Below are positions 14,074 to 21,074 of a stretch of 27,115 bases of DNA, piece after piece. The notes beneath the pieces were generated by a model that worked only from the letters and a program-made list of their open reading frames with translations, did no database searches and was not told where the DNA came from. The stretch's first letter is position 1; each line of letters opens with the position of its first letter. Source of the stretch: an uncultured Mycoplasmatota bacterium (GTDB lineage Bacteria > Bacillota_I > Bacilli_A > RF39 > UBA660); NCBI GenBank assembly GCA_900544605.1, contig UQVP01000014.1:1-27115 (forward strand), read 5' to 3'. The position numbers were made by a program, and so were the translations under genes.

Positions 14074-14097
14074 AAAAAAGACAGTACATTGACTGTC
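14074..14097 (-). terminator. Terminator after the second SASP gene
   Basis: A 6-bp GACAGT/ACTGTC stem (14080-14085 with 14092-14097) with a 6-nt loop, followed on the minus strand by T6. A T-run on the other side also allows some function in the opposite direction. Confidence 0.75.
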
Positions 14098-14110
14098 CGT
14101 TTTTTCTTTA

Positions 14111-14320
14111 TTATTTAGCTTGGTAGTTAACTGAACCACTCATATGTTGTTGACCCATTTGTACTAATCTTTTAGTGATTTCTCCACCTACTGATCCATT
14201 AGCTCTAGAAGTTGCATCTGGTCCTAAATTTACACCAAATTCTGAAGCTATTTCATATTTCATTCTTTCGATAGCTTGTTTAGCTCCTGGTACTACTAAT
14301 TTACTAGTATTGTTTTTCAT
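14111..14320 (-). CDS. Small acid-soluble spore protein, alpha/beta type
   Basis: A 69-residue alpha/beta SASP with the two conserved segments KLVVPGAKQAIERMKYEIA and LGPDATSRANGSVGGEITKRLV, and a short divergent tail rich in Gln and Met. It binds and protects DNA in the dormant spore. The start at 14320 is fixed by a near-perfect AGGAGGTGA 6-8 nt upstream. A GTG three codons earlier lies within the SD region and is not used. Upstream is a good sigma-G-type promoter, consistent with forespore expression. Codons contain more GCT/GGT/CGT than the neighbours, typical of an abundantly made protein. It is close to the SASP at 13755-13946, probably a tandem duplication. Confidence 0.96.
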   Translation of the reverse strand: MKNNTSKLVVPGAKQAIERMKYEIASEFGVNLGPDATSRANGSVGGEITKRLVQMGQQHMSGSVNYQAK

Positions 14321-14333
14321 TATATTCACCTCC

Positions 14334-14356
14334 TGTACACTTATAGAATGTGTACA
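14334..14356. promoter_or_regulatory. Palindrome TGTACAC-N9-GTGTACA over the SASP -10 region
   Basis: A perfect 7-bp inverted repeat (14334-14340 and 14350-14356) overlaps the -10 element and start region of the SASP promoter. The position suits a DNA operator that would block or modulate the polymerase. The regulator is not identified. Confidence 0.5.
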
Positions 14357-14373
14357 AGTTGGTGTTTTAATAC
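14344..14373 (-). promoter_or_regulatory. sigma-G-type promoter of the SASP gene
   Basis: On the minus strand, GTATT (14369-14373), 18 nt, then CATTCTA (14344-14350). The Bacillus sigma-G consensus as I recall it is GHATR-N18-CATNHTA. The -10 and the spacing match exactly and the -35 misses one position. The -10 lies about 24 nt before the SASP ATG. Confidence 0.75.
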
Positions 14374-14398
14374 AAATTTTTTAGTGGTAATTTTTGGT

Positions 14399-15577
14399 TT
14401 ATAATAAATCACTAAAATTATCGTTTTTTAAATTTTTTATAGTTTCTATATTATCAATACATTTTTCTAATAAAGGTTCATAATCAAATAAATTTTCATA
14501 TTCAATACACTTATTTAATTCTGGATTGATAACGGGATGTCTTGGCACAAAGATTGTACAACAATCTTCGTATGGTAGAATACTTGTTTCATAAGTATCT
14601 ATTTTATTTGCAATATCAATTATCTCTAATTTATCTAAACATGCGACTGGTCTAATAACAGGATAATTAGTTACATTATTTATAACAGACATACTAGTAA
14701 GTGTTTGACTTGCAACTTGACCAATACTTTCTCCATTAATAATTACTTTACAATTTCTTCTTTTTGATACTCTTTCAGCAATACGATACATCATTCTTCG
14801 CATTATGGTTATAATATAAGTATCAGGTACATTTTTATATATAGCTTCTTGAAGCTCTGTAAAAGGTACCACATGTACTTTTATATTACCAGAATATTTA
14901 TCAATAATAGAAGCAAGTTTAACAACTTTATTTTTAGCTTCTAAACTTGTATGTGGAGGAGATTCAAAATATAAACACTCTAAATCTACTCCTCTTTTTA
15001 AAGCAAGATAACCTGCTACAGGAGAATCTATTCCTCCACTGAGCATTAGTAATCCTTTTCCTTGAACACCAACAGGATATCCACCAAGACCTAATACTTC
15101 TTTCGTGTAGATATATGTTCCTTCACTTCTTATTTCAATATTAAGAATTAAATCAGGATTATGAACATCTACTTTGCATTCTTTATTTTTTAAAACGACA
15201 GCACCCATCATACGACTAAATTCAAGTGAAGAAATAGGAAATGATTTATCACTTCTAATTGTTTCCACCTTAAATGTTTTAAAACTTAAAGTTTGGATAA
15301 TTTCTTTAATTTTATTTTCTATTTCTTCTTTATTATTATTAACTCTATCACATATTACTATACTTCTAATTCCAAATACTTCTTTTAATCTATTTACTAC
15401 TTCATCTATGTCTTTAGAAGTTGTTTTTATATACATTCTAGCAGTAGTATAATTTATTTCTATTTCTAATCCTTCTAATTTTCTTCTAATATTTTTTAAA
15501 AGTAATTTAATAAACATCTTACGATTATCTTTTTTAGTACTTAATTCACCATATTTAATAAATATTAATTTATCCAT
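14399..15577 (-). CDS. thiI: tRNA 4-thiouridine synthase ThiI
   Basis: ATP-dependent sulfurtransferase that makes 4-thiouridine at position 8 of tRNA; in many bacteria it also supplies sulfur for the thiamine thiazole. The 392-residue protein has an N-terminal ferredoxin-like/THUMP region (to about residue 165), then a PP-loop ATPase with S180GGIDS185, and a DCC pair (C339, C340) near YEDCCTIFVPRHP where the catalytic Cys usually lies. No rhodanese domain is present, as in other Firmicute ThiI, so a NifS/IscS-type desulfurase should deliver sulfur to it. No desulfurase gene adjoins it, although nifZ/iscS often precedes thiI. The start has a weak AGAAG upstream. Confidence 0.95.
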   Translation of the reverse strand: MDKLIFIKYGELSTKKDNRKMFIKLLLKNIRRKLEGLEIEINYTTARMYIKTTSKDIDEVVNRLKEVFGIRSIVICDRVNNNKEEIENKIKEIIQTLSFKTFKVETIRSDKSFPISSLEFSRMMGAVVLKNKECKVDVHNPDLILNIEIRSEGTYIYTKEVLGLGGYPVGVQGKGLLMLSGGIDSPVAGYLALKRGVDLECLYFESPPHTSLEAKNKVVKLASIIDKYSGNIKVHVVPFTELQEAIYKNVPDTYIITIMRRMMYRIAERVSKRRNCKVIINGESIGQVASQTLTSMSVINNVTNYPVIRPVACLDKLEIIDIANKIDTYETSILPYEDCCTIFVPRHPVINPELNKCIEYENLFDYEPLLEKCIDNIETIKNLKNDNFSDLL

Positions 15578-15616
15578 CGAATCACTTCTTTCGTGTTTAA
15601 TTATATATTTTTATAA

Positions 15617-15646
15617 GAAAAAAAGCAATAACTAAGTTATTACTTT
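15617..15646 (-). terminator. Intrinsic terminator after ezrA
   Basis: An 11-bp stem (15636-15646 with 15622-15632, one wobble) with a 3-nt loop overlaps the ezrA stop codon and is followed by T7 on the minus strand. It separates ezrA from thiI. Confidence 0.85.
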
Positions 15647-17364
15647 CCATCACCATATAATTTTAAAAGTTTATTATAAATCCCTGGCTCAACTTGATTT
15701 AAAGAATTTATTGTAAGTTCTAAAGATTTTTTATATTCTCCACGATAAAATAATATTTCTGAATGAGTTAGATTTTTATCTAAATCTTCTTCTTTACTAC
15801 GATATCTATTACCATATACAATAGCCATTTCGGCAAACATAGCTGTTTTCATCATTTCTCTTGTCTTGGTATAAAGTTTTAAAACTAAATCTCTTGCTGT
15901 ATCAACGCGAGTATTTAAAGTGGATATTGTAATTGGTTTTTTATCAAGTTCTCTTACAATTTCTTTAATAGCAGCTTGAGCTTCTTTTAACTCAACAAAA
16001 TATGATTGTGGTATGACAGGTAGATTATACTCTCTAATTTGATATTTAGAATCTTTTAAAATAGCTTTTACTTCTTCTAATTGTTGACGAGCACGTAGTT
16101 CATCATCACGCATACTTCCAATAGCATCTAAAGAATTATCTAATGTATCTTCAATTTGAACAAGTCTTAAAAATAATCCTTCATTTTCTTTAGTAAGTTT
16201 AGAATAAGCAAATGCTTTATTTCCTGTGTGATCAACTAAAACTTTGTAATCGTTATTTAAATCTCTTAAATCATCACGAATCGAATTAAGTAAATCTATA
16301 TCATTTTTAGATAGATTATATAATTTTTTTAGATCACCAATTTGATCAAAAATATCTCTAACTAAACTGTTAATTTTATCTAATTTTTGCCTAAATTTGG
16401 CATCATTATCTTCGTAATTTTGTCTTTCAATTTTTTCTTTTTCAAAGTCAGCAAACAATGAATCAAAATAATCAAGCAAGACTTTTAATTCAAATAAACT
16501 ATCTTCAAAATTTAAGACATTAGCGCGATCCATGATTTCATTTATTTTTTTATTAGCTTCTTCGATGTTATATTCAACATTAAGATAATCAAGTGGATAT
16601 CCAGCTCTTACCATTGAATTATAATTTGCTTCAATTTCTTTAATTCTCTTTGGTAGAATATTAGTTGCCATCATAACAATTGGTGGTACTTCATCAATTG
16701 TCACTTTCATATGTTCAAGCATTTCATCAATAGCTTTAATAATTTGCGTAACCTCTGTATACTCATTATTTTCCATTGTTATTTCAAAATCTTCAAAGCG
16801 TCTACTAATATTTTCAAATTGTAATGCGATTGGTTTTGCTATTTCACCATAATCAGCTTGATTAGTAGTAAATTTTTGATATAAATCACGATATTCTGCT
16901 TTTAATTTTGTAATAATTGCTCTATTTCTTTCTTCACTAGAAGTAATATCTTTTATTTCACTAAGTAAAAAATCAGAATTAGTACGAACTTTATATAGTT
17001 CCATTTCTAGTTTAGCAATTTTATACATCGCACTTCGATAATCTGTTTTTGAAAGTGAATAATCAGCTTCTATTAACATATCAGTTAATTTAGGAATTTG
17101 TTTATTTTTAATATCATCTAAACGTTCTTTCCAATCGTCATACATTTCTTCTAATTTATCATTTTTTAAAAATGACTCAACTTTAGATAATTCTGGAGCT
17201 ATTGGCGTACTATTTATTTTATTTTTTTCCACTTCCAAATTATCAATAATTGTTTTTATTTGATGATCTTTTTTTCTTTGAATTAAGTTTAAGGTGACTA
17301 CAACGCATAATATGGCTATAAAGAATGTTGAAATCATAATTAATAATATCGTATTACTTCCCAT
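15640..17364 (-). CDS. ezrA: Septation ring formation regulator EzrA
   Basis: A membrane-anchored negative regulator of FtsZ ring assembly that also takes part in division at midcell. One N-terminal membrane helix (ILLIMISTFFIAILCVVVTL, residues 6-25) is followed by about 540 residues of cytoplasmic, spectrin-like coiled coil rich in Lys, Glu and Asp. The conserved C-terminal part includes NLPVIPQSYFVELKEAQAA, STLNTRVDTARDLVLKLY and MAIVYGNRYRS, ending in EPGIYNKLL. Length 574 compares with ~562 in Bacillus subtilis. GAGGTGA lies 5 nt before the ATG. EzrA is characteristic of Bacilli and supports the taxonomic placement. It lies upstream of thiI behind a terminator; in B. subtilis ezrA is likewise in the neighbourhood of thiI and rpsD. 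Confidence 0.96.
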   Translation of the reverse strand: MGSNTILLIMISTFFIAILCVVVTLNLIQRKKDHQIKTIIDNLEVEKNKINSTPIAPELSKVESFLKNDKLEEMYDDWKERLDDIKNKQIPKLTDMLIEADYSLSKTDYRSAMYKIAKLEMELYKVRTNSDFLLSEIKDITSSEERNRAIITKLKAEYRDLYQKFTTNQADYGEIAKPIALQFENISRRFEDFEITMENNEYTEVTQIIKAIDEMLEHMKVTIDEVPPIVMMATNILPKRIKEIEANYNSMVRAGYPLDYLNVEYNIEEANKKINEIMDRANVLNFEDSLFELKVLLDYFDSLFADFEKEKIERQNYEDNDAKFRQKLDKINSLVRDIFDQIGDLKKLYNLSKNDIDLLNSIRDDLRDLNNDYKVLVDHTGNKAFAYSKLTKENEGLFLRLVQIEDTLDNSLDAIGSMRDDELRARQQLEEVKAILKDSKYQIREYNLPVIPQSYFVELKEAQAAIKEIVRELDKKPITISTLNTRVDTARDLVLKLYTKTREMMKTAMFAEMAIVYGNRYRSKEEDLDKNLTHSEILFYRGEYKKSLELTINSLNQVEPGIYNKLLKLYGDGK

Positions 17365-17463
17365 ATATTCACCTCGCTATTATAATGATACCACAAAATT
17401 CGACTTTTTAGTATTATTTTTTACATATTAATAAAATTTCTATATTTAATCACTAATTTGGTA

Positions 17464-17492
17464 TTGACTATCAAGGGAAAACATAATATAAT
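17464..17492 (+). promoter_or_regulatory. sigma-A promoter of rpsD
   Basis: TTGACT (17464-17469), a 17-nt spacer, and TATAAT (17487-17492). Transcription would start near 17499, leaving a ~155-nt leader before rpsD. Confidence 0.85.
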
Positions 17493-17496
17493 GTTA

Positions 17497-17640
17497 AGTG
17501 CAAATGCGTTGCAGCACTAATTTAAGTATATAATGTGTTTATTACCTATAGGGGTTTAAGTAACTTAAGCTGTATAGTGAAAAAATTAAAATAAAACACC
17601 CTATATATTTGAAATTGGCTTTGATGCTTTATGCAGAAAA
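17497..17640 (+). ncRNA. Structured 5' leader of rpsD (candidate S4 autoregulatory leader)
   Basis: The leader opens with a stem AGTGC/GCACT (17497-17501 with 17514-17518). It then has CTATAGGGGT, which can pair at long range with ACACCCTATA some 45 nt downstream, around a TTAAGTAACTTAA self-complementary stretch. In Firmicutes, S4 represses rpsD by binding a folded leader. Length, position and long-range pairing agree, but I could not match the known consensus base by base. It contains no gene. Confidence 0.5.
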
Positions 17641-17656
17641 GAAAGGAGACGTTATA

Positions 17657-18259
17657 ATGTCAAGATACACAGGATCAAGTTATAGAAAATCTCGTCGTTT
17701 AGGTTTCTCTACTTTAGAAAGTGGAAAAGAATTAGCTAGAAAACCATATGCTCCAGGTCTTCACGGGCAAAAAAGAGCTAAAAAATTATCTAACTATGGT
17801 GTTCAATTACAAGAAAAACAAAAAGTTAGATTTATGTATGGTTTAAATGAAAAACAATTTAGAAAAACTTTCGAAGATGCTGGTAAATTAAAAGGTGTTC
17901 ACGGTGAAAACTTATTAAAATTATTAGAAAGCCGTTTAGACAATTTAGTTTATCGTATTGGTTTTGCTTCTTCAAGAAGAGCTGCTAGACAATTAGTTAA
18001 CCATGGTCATGTTACCGTTAATGGTAAAAAAGTTGATATTCCTTCTTACAGATGTAAAGTTGGAGATATCATTGCTATTAAAGAAAATGATAAAGATTTA
18101 GCTGTTGTTAAGAATGCTTTAGAAGCATTATCTAAACGTGTTGAATTCGTTGATTTCAATGAAAAAGATATGGCAGGTACATTCATTAGATTACCAGAAC
18201 GTAGTGAATTAAATGCTGATATTAATGAATCATTAATCGTTGAATTCTATAATAGATAG
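17657..18259 (+). CDS. rpsD: 30S ribosomal protein S4
   Basis: Primary 16S rRNA-binding protein that nucleates small-subunit assembly and often represses its own synthesis. 200 residues, the standard length, with MSRYTGSSYRKSRRLGFS, the KPYAPGLHGQ block, and the S4 RNA-binding domain (LESRLDNLVYRIGFASSRRAARQLVNHGHVTVNGKKV). It lacks the zinc-binding Cys cluster, so it is the C- form. I use the ATG at 17657, which has AAAGGAG 9 nt upstream. The frame runs 16 codons further back into the leader, but that part is not S4-like. It stands alone behind its own promoter and ends in a terminator. Confidence 0.98.
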   Translation: MSRYTGSSYRKSRRLGFSTLESGKELARKPYAPGLHGQKRAKKLSNYGVQLQEKQKVRFMYGLNEKQFRKTFEDAGKLKGVHGENLLKLLESRLDNLVYRIGFASSRRAARQLVNHGHVTVNGKKVDIPSYRCKVGDIIAIKENDKDLAVVKNALEALSKRVEFVDFNEKDMAGTFIRLPERSELNADINESLIVEFYNR

Positions 18260-18269
18260 TAATAAAGAT

Positions 18270-18315
18270 AAAAACCTAGGGAGAAGTATTAAAATAGGTT
18301 TCTACCTAGGTTTTT
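18270..18315 (+). terminator. Intrinsic terminator of rpsD
   Basis: An 11-bp stem AAAAACCTAGG/CCTAGGTTTTT (18270-18280 with 18305-18315), ending in a T7 run. The 24-nt loop holds a small AGGT/ACCT hairpin that could compete with the main stem. Confidence 0.85.
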
Positions 18316-18351
18316 TTGCCCCCTAAAAATATAAAGAAAGGAGATGCTTTT

Positions 18352-18804
18352 ATGAATTATGTATTTAATGATTACAATAGTATGGTAAAAAATATAGTAT
18401 TTATTGTTAACTATTTATGTTCTAAAAGTAATTATTTAGTTGATATATATAGATATAAAAATGATATAAGAATTGATATTGTTGATAAAGCAAAAGATAA
18501 AATTATTTATCAACATGATTTTGAAAATTTAGTAGAATTATACAACCTTTTAATAGATGATTTACTAAATATTTTTAGCAACAATGAAGTTGTTATTTCT
18601 AGATTACTTAAAGAAAAAAATAACCTTTATCAACAAAGAATATATATGAATAATCTTGAATTTAGATTTGATGTTAATAATAAAAATGAAGATGAAATTG
18701 AAAATGCTGCTAATAGACATAATACTATTAATAGAAATGCTCAAGAACATAGAACATTGAAATTAAAAAAAACTAACCCATCAAAAATAGTTGTTGCGGG
18801 CTAG
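18352..18804 (+). CDS. Hypothetical protein, 150 aa
   Basis: Not recognised. The protein is soluble, mostly helical and strongly charged: an N-terminal part (MNYVFNDYNSMVKNIVFIVN, then VDIYRYKNDIRIDIVDKAKD), a helical middle (VELYNLLIDDLLNIF), and a polar C-terminal tail rich in Asn, Arg and Lys that looks disordered. I use the ATG at 18352, with a very good AAAGGAGAT upstream; the upstream 12 codons overlap the rpsD terminator and are not used. It lies alone between the rpsD terminator and its own terminator, so it may be transcribed by read-through or by a promoter I did not identify. A good SD and its own terminator argue that it is a real gene. Confidence 0.7.
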   Translation: MNYVFNDYNSMVKNIVFIVNYLCSKSNYLVDIYRYKNDIRIDIVDKAKDKIIYQHDFENLVELYNLLIDDLLNIFSNNEVVISRLLKEKNNLYQQRIYMNNLEFRFDVNNKNEDEIENAANRHNTINRNAQEHRTLKLKKTNPSKIVVAG

Positions 18805-18811
18805 TTTTTTT
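18766..18811. terminator. Terminator between the 150-aa gene and the prepilin-like gene
   Basis: A 14-position stem with one mismatch (18766-18779 with 18798-18811) and T7 at its 3' end terminates the plus-strand gene, overlapping its stop. The matching A-run lets it also serve the convergent minus-strand prepilin-like gene. Confidence 0.75.
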
Positions 18812-18814
18812 ATT

Positions 18815-19921
18815 TTAACTTAAATTAGATTTTGAGATGGTTATAACTGGACGAATGCCATAGCTACTTGAATTGCTGACATAGTCACGGTGAAGAATGT
18901 TGTCATAACGCATATCCCAAGCACTAATAACATCTGTAGCAACACTAGAAGAAGTCCAATACCCTAATGTTCCTGTTGTAAATTTTGTGTAACTATTTAA
19001 CCAAGTTTGTAATGTTGTCCCAGTATAATTATTTTCTGTCCATTTTGTATCTCCTCCAGCTGTAGCTATTTGGTTTCCGCTAGGTAATTTAATTTGATCT
19101 TCATCTAATTTTGTCCAAATAGATGTTCTTTCTTTTAATATTTTATTAACTGTAATTGGTCCTAAATTATTATTTCCTAAACTTCCATAATCACTTTCTG
19201 TTCCTCCGGCTGCTAAATAATCTTCTTTTGTTATCCATGCTACTGGTGCTCCTAAATTCATTGCAGCTATCAGAGACACATTATCACCATTTGTTTCTAA
19301 TACATAAAATGTATTCTGTTCTCCATCACCTAATTCACAAGTATATGTTACTCCGGCATCATATTTACTTGTTGCTTCACTAGCTAACAACCCTACTTCT
19401 TCACGTGTGTATGATGATTCATTTGTAGAATCATCACCTCCATTATAAACTAAAGCTGTAGCTTTTGTTGTATTAGCCTTACACAATACTCCTTTGTATG
19501 GCTCAGTAGCAGTCAATTTATTATTTTTATATTTTACATTATAATCTCCTACCACTAGTTTTGTACCATCCTGTAATACTTCGCTATTAAATATTTTTAT
19601 TTTTCCCGATGTTGGTTTATTTCCACTCATATCTATTGTAATTTTATCTTTATCATTTTCTCCACATCCTGATGCTGGACATAAATTACCATCTGGTTGA
19701 ATATTATATATTCCATTAGAAATTTTTGTTCCATCAATTCTTGATTCTGCTACTGCTGTTTCTACTTGTTTTATGTAGTTATCTGCTGTTCTCTCTGCGG
19801 CTCCTTTCTTCGCATTCTTAATTGTATTCATTACTATTGGTGTAGCTATTAGTGCAATGATTGCGAGTACTACTATTACCGCTAGTAATTCTATTAAAGT
19901 AAAACCTTTTTTATTTTTCAT
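18815..19921 (-). CDS. Prepilin-like protein with C-terminal CLec/FGE-like domain
   Basis: 368 residues. A canonical class III signal peptide, MKNKKGFTLIELLAVIVVLA (Gly at -1, Phe at +1, Glu at +5), is followed by a helical stalk typical of type IV pilins and pseudopilins. A first ectodomain holds several Cys (CPASGC, VLCK, YTCELGDG). The C terminus, from about residue 230, reads ...LGYWTSSS...AWDMRYDN...YGIRPVITI. Such a W-rich end with G[IVF]RP resembles the C-type-lectin/formylglycine-generating-enzyme fold seen in variable ligand-binding proteins. The ATG at 19921 has AAGGAGGAA upstream; the longer frame is not SD-linked. The last 30 codons differ in composition from the rest. The protein is probably exported and displayed on the cell surface, with prepilin peptidase and assembly proteins encoded elsewhere. 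Confidence 0.85.
   Translation of the reverse strand: MKNKKGFTLIELLAVIVVLAIIALIATPIVMNTIKNAKKGAAERTADNYIKQVETAVAESRIDGTKISNGIYNIQPDGNLCPASGCGENDKDKITIDMSGNKPTSGKIKIFNSEVLQDGTKLVVGDYNVKYKNNKLTATEPYKGVLCKANTTKATALVYNGGDDSTNESSYTREEVGLLASEATSKYDAGVTYTCELGDGEQNTFYVLETNGDNVSLIAAMNLGAPVAWITKEDYLAAGGTESDYGSLGNNNLGPITVNKILKERTSIWTKLDEDQIKLPSGNQIATAGGDTKWTENNYTGTTLQTWLNSYTKFTTGTLGYWTSSSVATDVISAWDMRYDNILHRDYVSNSSSYGIRPVITISKSNLS
18842..18922 (-). other. Codon-anomalous 3' segment (possible DGR variable region)
   Basis: In residues 340-355, 8 of 16 codons end in C (GAC AAC CAC GAC GTC AGC AGC GGC), whereas none of the 20 codons just upstream does. All eight could derive from AAC by changes at the first two adenines, as DGR adenine mutagenesis would give. 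No reverse transcriptase or template repeat is in the window, so this is a hypothesis. Confidence 0.4.
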
Positions 19922-19973
19922 AATATTCCTCCTTCTTTTATTTAGATTTACTTTATTTAGTAAAGGACATAAC

Positions 19974-20026
19974 AAAAAAACACAAAGAAATCTAGACTAT
20001 AAATAAGTCTAGAAACTTTGTGTTTT
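19974..20026 (-). terminator. Strong terminator of the microgene / ftsX unit
   Basis: An outer 11-bp stem (19977-19987 with 20016-20026), an internal loop, an inner 8-bp stem TCTAGACT/AGTCTAGA (19991-19998 with 20006-20013) and a 7-nt loop, followed by T7 on the minus strand. It ends the transcript from 20138-20167 (and any from ftsX), about 55 nt before the prepilin-like gene. Confidence 0.85.
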
Positions 20027-20052
20027 CTTTATTTTTTACTATTATAGTATGA

Positions 20053-20112
20053 TTAAATAACCCCCCCCCAGGTTGGTATTTTTGCTAATTTTTTAACAAC
20101 TACTTTAACCAT
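20053..20112 (-). CDS. Putative 19-aa cationic microprotein with in-frame G9 tract
   Basis: Too short for ordinary gene callers, but it has a complete set of signals: a consensus promoter (20138-20167), AAAGGA about 10 nt before the ATG at 20112, a stop at 20053-20055 and a strong terminator behind it. The predicted peptide, MVKVVVKKLAKIPTWGGVI, has four or five Lys, no acidic residue and an alternating hydrophobic pattern, so it could bind membranes. It loosely recalls the small amphipathic spore protein SpoVM (26 aa), but the match is weak. A run of nine G encodes the end of TWGG: with G10 the tail becomes GGGYLIIL, with G8 the frame runs to 40 codons. The transcript could instead be a small RNA. 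Translation is unproven. Confidence 0.45.
   Translation of the reverse strand: MVKVVVKKLAKIPTWGGVI
20061..20069. repeat. C9 homopolymer (G9 on the transcribed strand)
   Basis: Nine C in a row in very A+T-rich DNA, inside the microprotein frame. Runs of this length slip at replication and often serve as phase-variation switches. They are also prone to sequencing error. Confidence 0.9.
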
Positions 20113-20137
20113 ACTACCACTTTCCTTTACTGTATTA

Positions 20138-20167
20138 ATTATACATAATTGTTTTTATGATTGTCAA
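20138..20167 (-). promoter_or_regulatory. Consensus sigma-A promoter of the microgene
   Basis: Minus-strand TTGACA (20162-20167), an 18-nt spacer, and TATAAT (20138-20143): perfect hexamers, the best promoter in the window. It begins 8 nt after the ftsX stop and drives a transcript of roughly 155 nt that ends at the terminator. Confidence 0.85.
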
Positions 20168-20174
20168 CAAATTA

Positions 20175-21074
20175 TTATATTTTTAAATGTTTCTTGACAG
20201 CTCTAACACTACCAAACATACCAACAACCATACCAATTGTTACTAACAATAATGATACTTGATATATAAATGGTTCTGGTGTTATTAAACGTATGAATGG
20301 AGAGAATAGTTGTCCATCAAAATGTTTATATAAATTAACATATCCAAAAATTGTTGCGAGGACTGGAATTATCGAACCTAGAAGACCTAGGAATAATCCT
20401 TCAAAAATAAATGGTATTTTAATATTTATATTAGAAGCTCCTACTAAACGCATAATTGATATTTCTCTTTTTCTTGAAAAAATAGTAATTTTAATTGTAT
20501 TAGCAATTAAGAATGCTGTTACTAGAATTAAAGCTGCTACTACAATAATACTTATTTTTCTAACAACATCAAATACAGATATTAATTGATCAACCATTCC
20601 TTCACCATATTTAACACTTGAGACTAATTCTATTTCTTTTATCTGATTAGCAGTATCTCCTATTTTTTCAATATCTTTTACTTTTACTAAATACGTATCT
20701 TGAACAGGTGTATCATCTTCAGTATAATTTTCCATAATGTTATTAAATACTTCAGAAGATGCTTTCATATCATTCATGATTTCAGTTCTTGATTCAAATT
20801 TTACTTCTTCAATATTATCTAATTCATTTATTTTGTTTTTAATTTGTTCTAAATCATCTTGTTTAGCATCACCATCAATAAAAGCAACAATTGTAACATC
20901 TTTTTCTACAATGTTTGCAAAATTATTAACATTTTCAGAAAGAATAAAAGCAATGGCAACTACTAACAAAGTAATTGTTATACATGAAATTGACGCTATA
21001 GAAAGAGAAAAATTTCTGAAGACACTTTTAAATGCATCTCTTATATCTCTAAAAAGAATTCTAAATACCTTCAT
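20175..21074 (-). CDS. ftsX: Cell division protein FtsX (ABC transporter-like permease)
   Basis: Membrane partner of FtsE. The FtsEX complex transmits ATP hydrolysis across the membrane to activate a cell-wall hydrolase (CwlO-type) or signal to the divisome. The 299-residue protein has a cytoplasmic N terminus, a first TM helix (about residues 23-45), an extracellular domain to about 170, and three C-terminal TM helices (ISIIVVAALILVTAFLI; FIFEGLFLGLLGSIIPVLATI; VSLLLVTIGMVVGMFG). The cytoplasmic ISIMRLVGASNINIKIPFIFEG is the family signature that couples to the ATPase. It overlaps ftsE by 14 bp, with AGGAG placed inside ftsE, so translation is coupled. A strong microgene promoter begins just past its stop. 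Confidence 0.96.
   Translation of the reverse strand: MKVFRILFRDIRDAFKSVFRNFSLSIASISCITITLLVVAIAFILSENVNNFANIVEKDVTIVAFIDGDAKQDDLEQIKNKINELDNIEEVKFESRTEIMNDMKASSEVFNNIMENYTEDDTPVQDTYLVKVKDIEKIGDTANQIKEIELVSSVKYGEGMVDQLISVFDVVRKISIIVVAALILVTAFLIANTIKITIFSRKREISIMRLVGASNINIKIPFIFEGLFLGLLGSIIPVLATIFGYVNLYKHFDGQLFSPFIRLITPEPFIYQVSLLLVTIGMVVGMFGSVRAVKKHLKI

Noticed and set aside
20061..20069. C9 tract as plain sequencing or assembly error
   Set aside because: Cannot be excluded, but it is placed inside a complete small gene and flanked by unambiguous signals, so I keep it as a finding to be checked with reads.
20053..20112. The microprotein as SpoVM
   Set aside because: Size and amphipathic character recall SpoVM, but the sequence agreement is too loose, and the promoter is sigma-A-like rather than sigma-E-like.
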